This document shows, one piece after another, positions 1-6,627 of a stretch of 8,663 bases of DNA. The translations under genes and the position numbers were made by a program. How positions within the stretch are numbered: the stretch's first letter is position 1; each line of letters starts with the position of its first letter. The notes below the pieces were generated by a model. It saw only the letters and a program-made list of their open reading frames with translations, made no database searches and was not told where the DNA came from. The stretch covers positions 1 to 8,663 of the forward strand of contig CANQCJ010000085.1 of the NCBI GenBank assembly GCA_947589205.1, in the 5' to 3' direction. The stretch is from an uncultured Ruminococcus sp. (GTDB taxonomy: Bacteria; Bacillota; Clostridia; Oscillospirales; Ruminococcaceae).

Positions 1-384
1 CGCGTCTGTCGTCCACGCCATAGACCCCGACGCGTCGAGGATCATGCCGACATCTGCGGGATTTTCGCCGATGTACCAGGATTTAAGGTCGAGGTCGAAG
101 GTCCTGCCGTCGTCGCCGTTGACAGCGGCGGTCTTGTCGGTGTGGAGACCGAGGGAGGTGTTGTAGTAGGTATCGCCATCGTTTTTGCGCGTGTCGATCT
201 CATTATTGTAGGTGAAATCTTCAAAATTGTCAGCTTGAAAATAGTCGGCGTCCGCTGTGCTGCCGGCGGAATCGGCGGAGGTTCGGACGGGAGACGGGGT
301 AAGGAACGCGTCCGACGCGGCTGAGGTCAACGCTATCAGCCCGGCAAGAAATCCCGCAGCCGTTCTTCTCAAAATTTTGCTCAT
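1..384 (-). CDS. Secreted VWA-domain protein, candidate pilus tip adhesin (partial, C-terminus outside window)
   Basis: An open frame of 128 codons starts with ATG at 384 and runs off the left edge without a stop. A good Shine-Dalgarno (AAGGAG, 394-399) lies 9 bases upstream of the start. Residues 1-24 form a signal peptide: positively charged start (KILRR), a hydrophobic stretch with AGFLAGLIAL, then small residues. After a Ser/Ala/Asp-rich linker the chain reaches DVGMILDASGSM, in which D117, S119 and S121 form the DxSxS metal-ion-dependent adhesion site of von Willebrand factor A domains. VWA proteins are known as tip adhesins of sortase-assembled pili. The divergent position next to a pilus operon supports that role, but the adhesin assignment is inference. 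Any LPxTG motif or Cna_B domains would lie beyond the edge. It could instead be a free-standing secreted VWA protein. Confidence 0.85.
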   Translation of the reverse strand, partial: MSKILRRTAAGFLAGLIALTSAASDAFLTPSPVRTSADSAGSTADADYFQADNFEDFTYNNEIDTRKNDGDTYYNTSLGLHTDKTAAVNGDDGRTFDLDLKSWYIGENPADVGMILDASGSMAWTTDA

Positions 385-472
385 CACTTTTCACTCCTTG
401 TGTTTATATATCCTTAACAAAAATTCAAATTAAAATTAATAATTAACCTCGCATAAAAGGCTATTATTTATA

Positions 473-501
473 AGTATATCACTATTAAAAGCGTTTGTCA
501 A
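473..501 (-). promoter_or_regulatory. Sigma-A promoter for the VWA gene
   Basis: On the minus strand TTGACA (501-496) is followed after exactly 17 bases by TATACT (478-473). This is near-perfect sigma-70/sigma-A consensus. It would start transcription near 466 and leave an untranslated leader of about 80 bases before the ATG at 384. Confidence 0.75.
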
Positions 502-591
502 CAGGTAATATAAAATTTTTATTATTTTTTAAGCAAACAGTACAATAGAACGGACTATTTGTAAAAAAACTGTTAACTTTGTGAAAAGGGG

Positions 592-620
592 TTTACTTTT
601 GAGTGAAAATGTGTTATCAT
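592..620 (+). promoter_or_regulatory. Probable promoter of the pilus operon
   Basis: TTTACT (592-597) and TATCAT (615-620) are separated by 17 bases, with a TG dinucleotide at 612-613 giving an extended -10. The match is weaker than that of the divergent VWA promoter. It lies 63 bases upstream of the signal peptidase start, and no better plus-strand promoter is seen before the pilin gene. The AT-rich stretch 502-591 between the two promoters holds no gene and is the natural place for shared regulators to bind, although I see no clear operator there. Confidence 0.5.
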
Positions 621-682
621 TTTTGTAGCAATTATTTTTTCAATACTTTTTTAACGTTCGATCACGCATAGGTGCAAATCTT

Positions 683-1390
683 ATGAAAAAACTGGAAAAT
701 CTGACGCGCGCTCAGCTTGAAGATCTGCTCGTTCAGCTTAGGGCTCATACGCTCTCGGTCGAAAAAAAGCTTGCGGATTCTCAGGCAGAGCTGGACAGAC
801 TTAGGTCCGATACGCACGGACAGGCTCACGACGCTTCGCCGGCAACCGCGGAAGCCTCTACACCCAAGGCCTCCGCTAAAGCGTTCTATAAGCTCGCCGC
901 AGTGCGCATTTTGACCGTTGTTATCGTTACGGCGGCTGTAGCCGCGCTCGTTAATACCTATATTTTTCCGGTCATGAGAATTTTCGGAAGCTCCATGAGC
1001 TCTACGCTCGTTGACGGCGATATCGTCATTATGCACAAAACCGATGCCCTCGAACGCGGAGATATTTGTGGATTTTACTACGGCGGCCGCGTGCTCTGTA
1101 AGCGCGTTATCGGTACGCCCGGCGATGAGATCGACATCGACTCCGCGGGTAACGTTTTTGTCAACGGCGAGCATATTGCCGAGCCTTACATTAAGAACAA
1201 AATGCTCGGCGATTCCGACGTCGACTTCCCCTGCACCGTGCCCGAGGCTTCTTACTTTGTCCTTGGTGATAACCGCCGCGCGTCCGTCGATTCGCGGAAC
1301 GCTGTTATAGGCTTTGTCTCCGAGGATCAGATCGCCGGCAAGCTTCTGCTTTGCGTCTGGCCGCTTCCGAGCTTCGGCGGTGTTGGTTGA
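683..1390 (+). CDS. Type I signal peptidase, pilus-locus associated
   Basis: Membrane-bound serine protease of the S26 family, 235 residues, which removes signal peptides from exported precursors, here presumably the pilins. Residues 1-45 are charged and heptad-like, probably a cytoplasmic coiled coil. A Ser/Ala/Thr/Pro-rich linker follows, then one membrane segment at about 73-93. The catalytic domain shows the nucleophile motif GSSM (Ser104), the general-base motif KRVIGTPGDE (Lys140) and the conserved GDN...S.DSR block (195-205). Both catalytic residues are present, unlike SipA-type pilus peptidases that have lost them. The usual Pro in SMxPT is replaced by Ser107. The start is the ATG preceded by a weak AGGTG (669-673). 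It is the first gene of the operon, 75 bases ahead of the major pilin. Signal-peptidase genes in Gram-positive pilus islands are often needed for polymerisation, so a dedicated role is likely but unproven. Confidence 0.92.
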   Translation: MKKLENLTRAQLEDLLVQLRAHTLSVEKKLADSQAELDRLRSDTHGQAHDASPATAEASTPKASAKAFYKLAAVRILTVVIVTAAVAALVNTYIFPVMRIFGSSMSSTLVDGDIVIMHKTDALERGDICGFYYGGRVLCKRVIGTPGDEIDIDSAGNVFVNGEHIAEPYIKNKMLGDSDVDFPCTVPEASYFVLGDNRRASVDSRNAVIGFVSEDQIAGKLLLCVWPLPSFGGVG

Positions 1391-1392
1391 CC

Positions 1393-1434
1393 GTACCGGC
1401 TTTGGGGCAACCCCCCCCCCCGGTAAAAATTACC
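1393..1434 (+). repeat. Poly-C tract (C11) inside a hairpin upstream of the major pilin
   Basis: The gap between the signal peptidase and the pilin contains an uninterrupted run of 11 C (1411-1421). It sits inside an inverted repeat, TACCGG (1394-1399) with CCGGTA (1420-1425), and GGGG (1404-1407) can pair with four of the C residues across a CAA loop. A second small hairpin, GGTAA/TTACC (1422-1426 with 1430-1434), overlaps the first and would compete with it. No U-run follows the first hairpin, so it does not look like an ordinary terminator. The pilin ribosome binding site AGGAGG (1450-1455) lies just downstream. Confidence 0.6.
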
Positions 1435-1465
1435 AAAAATTAATTTTTTAGGAGGATGATATCTC

Positions 1466-3841
1466 ATGAAAAGAATTGCTGTTAGGCTGCTGAGCGTCCT
1501 CGCTTCGGCAGCTTTGTTTGCTACTGCAGTTTTGCCGGTGGGGGTAGCGGCAGCAACTTCTACTCCGGGTCACACTCATGGGGGCGGTTATGTAATTTCT
1601 GGAGAATACGATTATACTATAACTTTAACTCACCCTGATAAAGACGCAACGTTTAATGAAGATAATTCACATTATGGCGCTTATCAAATCTTTTCCGGTT
1701 CTGTTCCAAAAAAAGGAGAAGAAAATGCACCATCTGACACTGATTTAACAAATCCCGGAGACACTCATACACCGCTTCCTATTACCGACATCAAATGGGG
1801 TAATGCTTTCGGTATAACCTCCGCAATGGATCCCGATAATAAAATCCCTGCAAAGGATCGTGTAACAGATGACCAAAGAAGAACAAACATAGTAGCATTT
1901 GTTCATGCTCTTGCTAAAGCTCCTACTGGTTCTTATAGTTATGCGTTTAGTGATTTTACCGGATTTGAGAAATTTTTTGATACTTCATCAAATCTTGTTT
2001 CTGACTACCTTATTAATACATCTCCAAATGTAACCGTAACTACTGCCGCTGATGGAAAAATTTCTGTTTCAAATCTTGATAATGTAAACTACGAAAAACT
2101 TGCTGTTAGTGTTGCAGGTGTTCTTGCTGATACGGCTCATATTAACAACCGCGAATGGCTGCAGGCTTTCGCTGATATTCTCGGTGGTTATGGACAAGGC
2201 ACTGGTGGCGCTTATAAGAACGTCGGTTTTGTAAATTATTTTTATGAGGGCAAAGTAAATGATGATGATTCTAAAAAATACGAGATTACTGTTCCTGCCG
2301 GATATTACATGGTAAGAGATTTATCAGGTTTTGAATCAACTGAAACAGACCAAACCTACTCTGCCCGTATGCTTTTTGTAGCTAACGATATTACTCAAAG
2401 TCTCAAAGAGGACGTTCCTGAGCTTGAAAAAACAATAATTAGAGATACCCAACAAGATTATATCGAAGATAATCCTATCAAAACTGAAGCCGCAGGCGTT
2501 GGCGATGTAGTCAAGTTCCAACTTAATGGTACACTTCCCAGTAACTACGACCTTTACCTCGGTGGTTATCAGTACAAATTTATTGATACCCTTAGTAAAG
2601 GATTAACTTTAAACGGTGAACCACCTACTTGCGTTAAAATCTATGCAAAAGGTGTATATGATTCTACAAACGATTCTTGGAATTTTAGTGATGAATTTGA
2701 AATTACACAGGATAGCTTTGATACAAATATCGGAAGTGGTCATCATCTTGATGGAACTATAGTAGATAAAGCTTATGATGTTAAAGTTGATCCTGCTGCC
2801 GCCGATCATGGACAAACGCTTACAGTTACTTTCCCTTGCTTAAAAGAAATTGTACTTACTAAGGATGGTACTAAATATGTTCTTGGATATAATTCAGCAA
2901 CTAATCAATCATCGCAGATATATGTTGTATACACTGCAAAAGTGAACGAAAATGCACTTGTAAAACCTGATGATACTACATTAAACGGTAACCAAAATGA
3001 AGCTGCTTTGGAATATTCCGACAACCCGCAGTCAACTGATGATACAGATACAACTACTATTGACCGTGCTCGCGTTTACACCTATGGCGTAGACCTTGCA
3101 AAATACGATTATGCCAAATATTTTAATAAAGATCATGCCGAAGCTGCATTAGATAGTGCTGAATTTGTAATACTTAGGCTAAGTGATGAGACTGCAAATA
3201 ATCACTGGCAAATAGCAACAATTCATACATATGTGACAAGCCCTAAGCGTTATGAAATTATAGAATGGAAAGATTTGAAAACGGTTGAAGCTGATGGAAC
3301 TTCACTTTCTTCAAACAATGTTCTTTCCACAGTAACTGGTGATAACTTAATTAAAGCTGCAAAAGATTTTATTAAACTTGAGACTACCAACACTTATGCG
3401 TTTAAAACAGATAATAGTACAGCTGGTCATGCGACATTATGGGGACTTGATGATACAATAACATATACTTTTGTAGAAACAAAACTTCCAGAAACCAATT
3501 CTGCTGGTACATCTCCGTATGTTCAGCTTAAGCCTTTTACTATTACGCTTACAGCCGCAAAAAATGTTAACGAATACAATGGTAAAATATCTGAGGTAAA
3601 TGCTACTCCTTCATTTAGTGCTAATTCTGATGTATCAATAGAAAAATTTGTTATGTCAACTGAGGCAAAAGATACTAACACCACCGGCGTAGCGCCCATC
3701 GACGTAATCAACTTCAAATACGAAAACCTCCCCAGCACCGGCGGAATGGGAGTATATATCTACTACATAATCGGCGGCGCGCTTATTGCGGGAGCAATAG
3801 TTCTGTTCGCAGTAAACAGAAAAAAGGCACGCAAAAACTAA
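1466..3841 (+). CDS. Major (shaft) pilin, SpaA/fimbrial isopeptide type, LPSTG anchored
   Basis: A 791-residue secreted precursor that is the likely polymerising subunit of the pilus. Residues 1-30 are a signal peptide ending AxA. An N-terminal pilin domain (about 45-310) contains the GAYQIFSG block at 71-78. The second domain (about 318-532) matches the fimbrial isopeptide-formation D2 family: Lys322 in ELEKTI, then GDVVKFQLNGTLPSNY, DTLSKGL and the closing NEAALEYSDNP with Asn511, the expected partners of an internal Lys-Asn crosslink. The third domain (about 537-705) has VDLAKYD (Lys546), AEFVIL and the E-box FVETKLPE (Glu671). LPSTG is at 755-759, followed by a membrane helix (761-783) and the tail NRKKARKN. 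No clear YPK-type pilin motif is visible, so the linking lysine is not assigned. A strong AGGAGG precedes the ATG. The gene interior is much more AT-rich than its ends. Confidence 0.93.
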   Translation: MKRIAVRLLSVLASAALFATAVLPVGVAAATSTPGHTHGGGYVISGEYDYTITLTHPDKDATFNEDNSHYGAYQIFSGSVPKKGEENAPSDTDLTNPGDTHTPLPITDIKWGNAFGITSAMDPDNKIPAKDRVTDDQRRTNIVAFVHALAKAPTGSYSYAFSDFTGFEKFFDTSSNLVSDYLINTSPNVTVTTAADGKISVSNLDNVNYEKLAVSVAGVLADTAHINNREWLQAFADILGGYGQGTGGAYKNVGFVNYFYEGKVNDDDSKKYEITVPAGYYMVRDLSGFESTETDQTYSARMLFVANDITQSLKEDVPELEKTIIRDTQQDYIEDNPIKTEAAGVGDVVKFQLNGTLPSNYDLYLGGYQYKFIDTLSKGLTLNGEPPTCVKIYAKGVYDSTNDSWNFSDEFEITQDSFDTNIGSGHHLDGTIVDKAYDVKVDPAAADHGQTLTVTFPCLKEIVLTKDGTKYVLGYNSATNQSSQIYVVYTAKVNENALVKPDDTTLNGNQNEAALEYSDNPQSTDDTDTTTIDRARVYTYGVDLAKYDYAKYFNKDHAEAALDSAEFVILRLSDETANNHWQIATIHTYVTSPKRYEIIEWKDLKTVEADGTSLSSNNVLSTVTGDNLIKAAKDFIKLETTNTYAFKTDNSTAGHATLWGLDDTITYTFVETKLPETNSAGTSPYVQLKPFTITLTAAKNVNEYNGKISEVNATPSFSANSDVSIEKFVMSTEAKDTNTTGVAPIDVINFKYENLPSTGGMGVYIYYIIGGALIAGAIVLFAVNRKKARKN

Positions 3842-3851
3842 AATTCTGACT

Positions 3852-3895
3852 TGCAGTACCGGAGGACGGCGTAAAAGCCGCTTTCCGGTACAGCA
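3852..3895 (+). promoter_or_regulatory. Strong intercistronic hairpin between major pilin and sortase
   Basis: GTACCGGA (3856-3863) pairs perfectly with TCCGGTAC (3884-3891). The inner arms CGGC (3867-3870) and GCCG (3877-3880) close an inner loop of 6 bases (3871-3876), and the stem extends outward as TGC/GCA past an A-A mismatch (3852-3854 with 3893-3895). No T-run follows, so full termination is unlikely. Position and shape fit an mRNA stabiliser, processing site or partial attenuator that keeps the pilin transcript more abundant than the sortase transcript. The GGAG used by the sortase gene begins just after it. Confidence 0.7.
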
Positions 3896-3911
3896 GTAAG
3901 GAGAGTTCTGT

Positions 3912-4733
3912 ATGAAACGGCGAATAATCAACACAATAGCGGTCCTCGCCATAATTACAGGCATCTCCCTTCTGCTGTACCCCACGGTAAGCAATTATTA
4001 CAACACGACCAAGCACCGGCGAGTGATATTGAATTACCTCGCGACGGTAGAAGAGCTGTCCGAAACGGACTATACCGACATAATCGACAAAGCGCGCGAA
4101 TATAACGAAAGGTTAGCGGCGTCCCCGCCGGAGCTGATGAATTTAACGCCCGAGCAAAAAGCGGAATACGAAAGTGTGTTAGACGTCACGGGCACGGGAA
4201 TAATGGGCTATATCGAGATAAACAAAGCGGACATCTATCTGCCGATATACCATGGCACGACGGATCCTGTTTTGCAGGTAGGCGCGGGACATTTAGAGGG
4301 CTCGTCCCTCCCGATAGGCGGCGTGTCGGCGCATAGTATGCTGTCGGGACATCGCGGCCTCCCGTCGGCGATGTTGTTTACAAACCTGGACCAATTAGTC
4401 GAGGGCGACCGATTTTTCATACGAGTATTAGATGAAGTGTACGCGTATGAGATCTATGAAATAGAGACAGTCGATCCGTCGCAGGTAAACTCATTGCGCA
4501 TAGAGCAAGGCAAGGATCTCTGCACGCTGATAACCTGTACTCCCTACGGAATAAACACGCAGCGTTTGTTATTGCATGGCAAGCGAGTAGAGATCCCGTT
4601 AGAGCAAGAAAAAATATCCATACAATCCGGCGCGCGCCATGTAAACGCGTTTTATGTAATAATGGCGATAGAGATCCCGGCGGTAATAGTAACGATAATA
4701 ACGTTATTGCGCCGCCGCACCGGAAAGAGATAA
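3912..4733 (+). CDS. Class C (pilus-polymerising) sortase
   Basis: A 273-residue membrane transpeptidase that cleaves LPxTG between Thr and Gly and joins pilin subunits through a lysine. It has membrane helices at both ends (about 6-24 and 246-266) and a basic cytoplasmic tail, the usual class C arrangement. The catalytic residues are His147 in LSGHRGL, Cys209 in ITCTPYGINTQRLLLHG and Arg218, and that C-terminal block is typical of class C. The segment 71-98 before GYIEI, where many class C enzymes carry a DP(F/W/Y) lid motif, shows no such motif; TPEQKAEYESVL is there instead. The gene follows the major pilin after 70 bases containing a hairpin, and its stop codon overlaps the ribosome binding site (AAGGAG, 4732-4737) of the next pilin gene. 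Substrates are inferred to be the LPSTG and LPNTG proteins on either side. Confidence 0.95.
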   Translation: MKRRIINTIAVLAIITGISLLLYPTVSNYYNTTKHRRVILNYLATVEELSETDYTDIIDKAREYNERLAASPPELMNLTPEQKAEYESVLDVTGTGIMGYIEINKADIYLPIYHGTTDPVLQVGAGHLEGSSLPIGGVSAHSMLSGHRGLPSAMLFTNLDQLVEGDRFFIRVLDEVYAYEIYEIETVDPSQVNSLRIEQGKDLCTLITCTPYGINTQRLLLHGKRVEIPLEQEKISIQSGARHVNAFYVIMAIEIPAVIVTIITLLRRRTGKR

Positions 4734-4746
4734 GGAGCGAAGACCG

Positions 4747-5979
4747 ATGAAGAGAAGTATAATAAGTATAATATCGCTGCTAATGACGCTGTTAATAGTA
4801 ACCATTCTCCCCATAACAGCCGGCGCAGCCCCTGATAAATACACACTAAAGCTAAGCGGCACGGAGGATATAAGGGGCGCACATTTTGAAGCCTACCGAG
4901 TTGCAGACGTTTATTCCCGGAACAAAATGTACTACAGCGGCAATTTCAAAAATTTCAACGGATCTGCGATCCAATACATAGACGGCAGCCAAGGCGTTTC
5001 GGTAGAGACCGCGATAAACACTCTCAGCGCCTACATAACCAACACCAATAACGATTCCGATTCAGATCCTATCTCTCCCGATTATAGTGCAATAATAAAC
5101 GCCTTTCCATTTGAATATTCAAACATGAAAGAAGGCGTATATCTCGTAAAAATATCAAATGTTGTATATTACAACTCTGTTTTCAGCACCAATAGCTTCT
5201 TAGTATCCATTACCGGCAATAACGGCTCGAACACTGTTGAAGTCGTCCTCAAGACCACCGAGCAAGAATTAAACAAAAATCACAATATTACCGTTGTTAA
5301 AGTCTGGAATGATGACAACGGAGAAGGCAGGCCGGAAAGCATCACGGTCTCTCTCTACAGAGACGGCAGCTTATACAATACCGCTACCCTTTCCGACCTC
5401 AATTCATGGTCTACCACATGGAGCGGACTTTCCAATGAAAATACTTGGACAGTAGGCGAACCCAATGTTCCCGAAGGCTATAAAATGACTCTTTCCCGCG
5501 CAGGAAACATTTACACGATAACAAACACAAAAGACGACGGTTCTGATGATTCCAAGCCCGACACCTCCACTCCCGACACCTCGACCCCGGATACTTCCAC
5601 CCCCGACACGTCATCTATCGCGGACAGCTCACATTCCGACACTTCTTCTCCGGACGATTCGTCAAGCACAGACACATCTTCAAGCACCGATACCTCGTCC
5701 TCGACCGACACCTCGTCAAATGACAGCTATTCATCATCATCATCACAAAGCGACAGCTCTCAGGGTTCGTCCTCCGATACGGATTCGGATAATAAAACGA
5801 TAATAGATTCCAAGCCCGACAGCCATCCGGGCGGTTCGGGAACGCCTAACAGCTCTACCGGCGGCGGACTTCCCAACACCGGACAGCTTCGCTGGCCCGT
5901 ACCTGTACTTCTTGCAGGCGGTCTTATAGTTCTTTTTGCGGGAGTTATCATCAACAAGGCACACGATGAAGAAAAGTAA
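4747..5979 (+). CDS. Minor/anchor pilin with Cna_B domain, Ser/Thr/Asp stalk and LPNTG signal
   Basis: A 410-residue secreted precursor. Signal peptide 1-28 ends in TAGAA. An N-terminal domain (about 30-175) contains GAHFEAYRVADVY and KEGVYLVKIS, typical of small pilin subunits. A Cna_B-type domain at 180-262 has ITVVKVWNDDNGEGRPESIT, TWTVGEPNVPEGYK and YTITNTK; in this family a Lys-Asn isopeptide bond stabilises the fold. Residues 263-374 are a low-complexity Ser/Thr/Asp/Pro stalk with short tandem repeats, probably extended across the cell wall. LPNTG is at 375-379, then a membrane segment (about 384-402) and a short tail NKAHDEEK. The tail is less basic than usual and its codons overlap the start of the next gene. 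The size, single Cna_B domain and long stalk fit a basal or anchoring pilin, but a tip role is not excluded. Confidence 0.9.
   Translation: MKRSIISIISLLMTLLIVTILPITAGAAPDKYTLKLSGTEDIRGAHFEAYRVADVYSRNKMYYSGNFKNFNGSAIQYIDGSQGVSVETAINTLSAYITNTNNDSDSDPISPDYSAIINAFPFEYSNMKEGVYLVKISNVVYYNSVFSTNSFLVSITGNNGSNTVEVVLKTTEQELNKNHNITVVKVWNDDNGEGRPESITVSLYRDGSLYNTATLSDLNSWSTTWSGLSNENTWTVGEPNVPEGYKMTLSRAGNIYTITNTKDDGSDDSKPDTSTPDTSTPDTSTPDTSSIADSSHSDTSSPDDSSSTDTSSSTDTSSSTDTSSNDSYSSSSSQSDSSQGSSSDTDSDNKTIIDSKPDSHPGGSGTPNSSTGGGLPNTGQLRWPVPVLLAGGLIVLFAGVIINKAHDEEK
5557..5616 (+). repeat. Four 15-base tandem repeats coding PDTS(T/S)
   Basis: Four adjacent in-frame 15-base units encode PDTST, PDTST, PDTST and PDTSS (residues 271-290 of the minor pilin). 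The units differ at synonymous positions, so selection appears to hold the peptide rather than the DNA repeat. Confidence 0.85.
5659..5712 (+). repeat. Three 18-base tandem repeats coding SSSTDT
   Basis: Three in-frame units encode SSSTDT (residues 305-322). They extend the stalk begun by the PDTST repeats. Serine codons alternate between TCN and AGC types, so the units are diverged at DNA level. Confidence 0.8.
5731..5745 (+). repeat. (TCA)5 trinucleotide run in the stalk
   Basis: Five consecutive TCA serine codons follow a TAT codon, the only pure microsatellite in the stalk. Slippage here would change the stalk length by whole residues without breaking the frame. Confidence 0.8.
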
Positions 5980-6589
5980 AATACTTTCAAGCATTTTGAT
6001 AATTTCCGGCTCGGTAATGATAGCCGCGGCTGTCGCGCTGAATACCTACAATATGTGGGATTCCACCCGCGCAGCACGTTCCGCTGACGCCGCGCTCGAT
6101 CAGATCCACCAAATACAGCTTCAAAACCGCCGGTCGGCACAGTCTCAGGATCATGAGCTTGACCCGCTCGACTCACAATCTGAGCTGCTTCCTACGGAAA
6201 TGCGGGTAATTACCGTTGACGGCTACCGCTACATCGGAACGCTGACCTTTCCCGCACTCGAGATAGAGCTTCCCGTCATGGACGACTGGGACGAGGAACG
6301 AATGACTATCGCCCCCTGCCGTTATTCGGGTTCTTATCTTGAAAACAACATGGTAGTCTGCGGACACAATTACAACACCCATTTCGGTCAGCTTCAGAAT
6401 CTCCAGCCCGGCGACGAGGTTATCTTCACCGACGCCAACGCCGACAGCTACACCTATATCGTTGAAACGACCGAGACGCTTTCGCCGACAGCGATAGATG
6501 AAATGAAGCATTCCGATTACGACCTGACGCTTTTTACCTGTACCTATTCCAATCAGGCGCGCGTTGCGGTAAGATGCAATATGAAATAA
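5966..6589 (+). CDS. Second pilus-locus sortase, class not resolved
   Basis: A 207-residue membrane-anchored transpeptidase. The start is the ATG at 5966, preceded by AAGG (5956-5959). A TTG 30 bases upstream is also in frame but has no ribosome site and would put polar residues before the membrane anchor. One N-terminal membrane helix (about 8-26) is followed by a polar linker (27-76), then a sortase barrel from about 80. Catalytic residues: His134 in VVCGHNYNTHFGQL, Cys192 in LTLFTCTYSNQARVAVRC and Arg199. There is no C-terminal membrane helix, so it is not class C. The FTCTYSNQAR block differs from the TCTPYG block of the first sortase and does not fit class A or B cleanly. Its start overlaps the minor pilin by 14 bases, which implies translational coupling. 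Inferred job: wall anchoring of the pilus base, or attachment of one specific subunit. Confidence 0.88.
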   Translation: MKKSKILSSILIISGSVMIAAAVALNTYNMWDSTRAARSADAALDQIHQIQLQNRRSAQSQDHELDPLDSQSELLPTEMRVITVDGYRYIGTLTFPALEIELPVMDDWDEERMTIAPCRYSGSYLENNMVVCGHNYNTHFGQLQNLQPGDEVIFTDANADSYTYIVETTETLSPTAIDEMKHSDYDLTLFTCTYSNQARVAVRCNMK

Positions 6590-6592
6590 AAA

Positions 6593-6619
6593 AAGACCGG
6601 GCTTACTCAGCTCGGTCTT
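6593..6619. terminator. Bidirectional intrinsic terminator
   Basis: AAGACCGGGC (6593-6602) pairs with GCTCGGTCTT (6610-6619): ten base pairs with one G-U and a 7-base loop. On the plus strand it ends the pilus operon, followed by an interrupted AAATATTTTTA tail. On the minus strand the A-run at 6587-6594 reads as a T-run, giving a strong terminator for the convergent SPFH operon, which ends at 6628. Confidence 0.9.
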
Positions 6620-6627
6620 AAATATTT

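Noticed and set aside
662..1174. Long open frame on the minus strand, opposite the signal peptidase gene
   Set aside because: It is the antisense of a gene with clear catalytic motifs; its translation has no recognisable domain and no ribosome site.
5936..5965. Upstream TTG start for the second sortase
   Set aside because: No ribosome site precedes it and it would add a polar segment from inside the pilin membrane-anchor coding region; ATG at 5966 has AAGG at good spacing.
5760..6176. 138-codon minus-strand open frame across the minor pilin and second sortase
   Set aside because: It lies opposite two well-supported overlapping genes and has no credible start site or domain.
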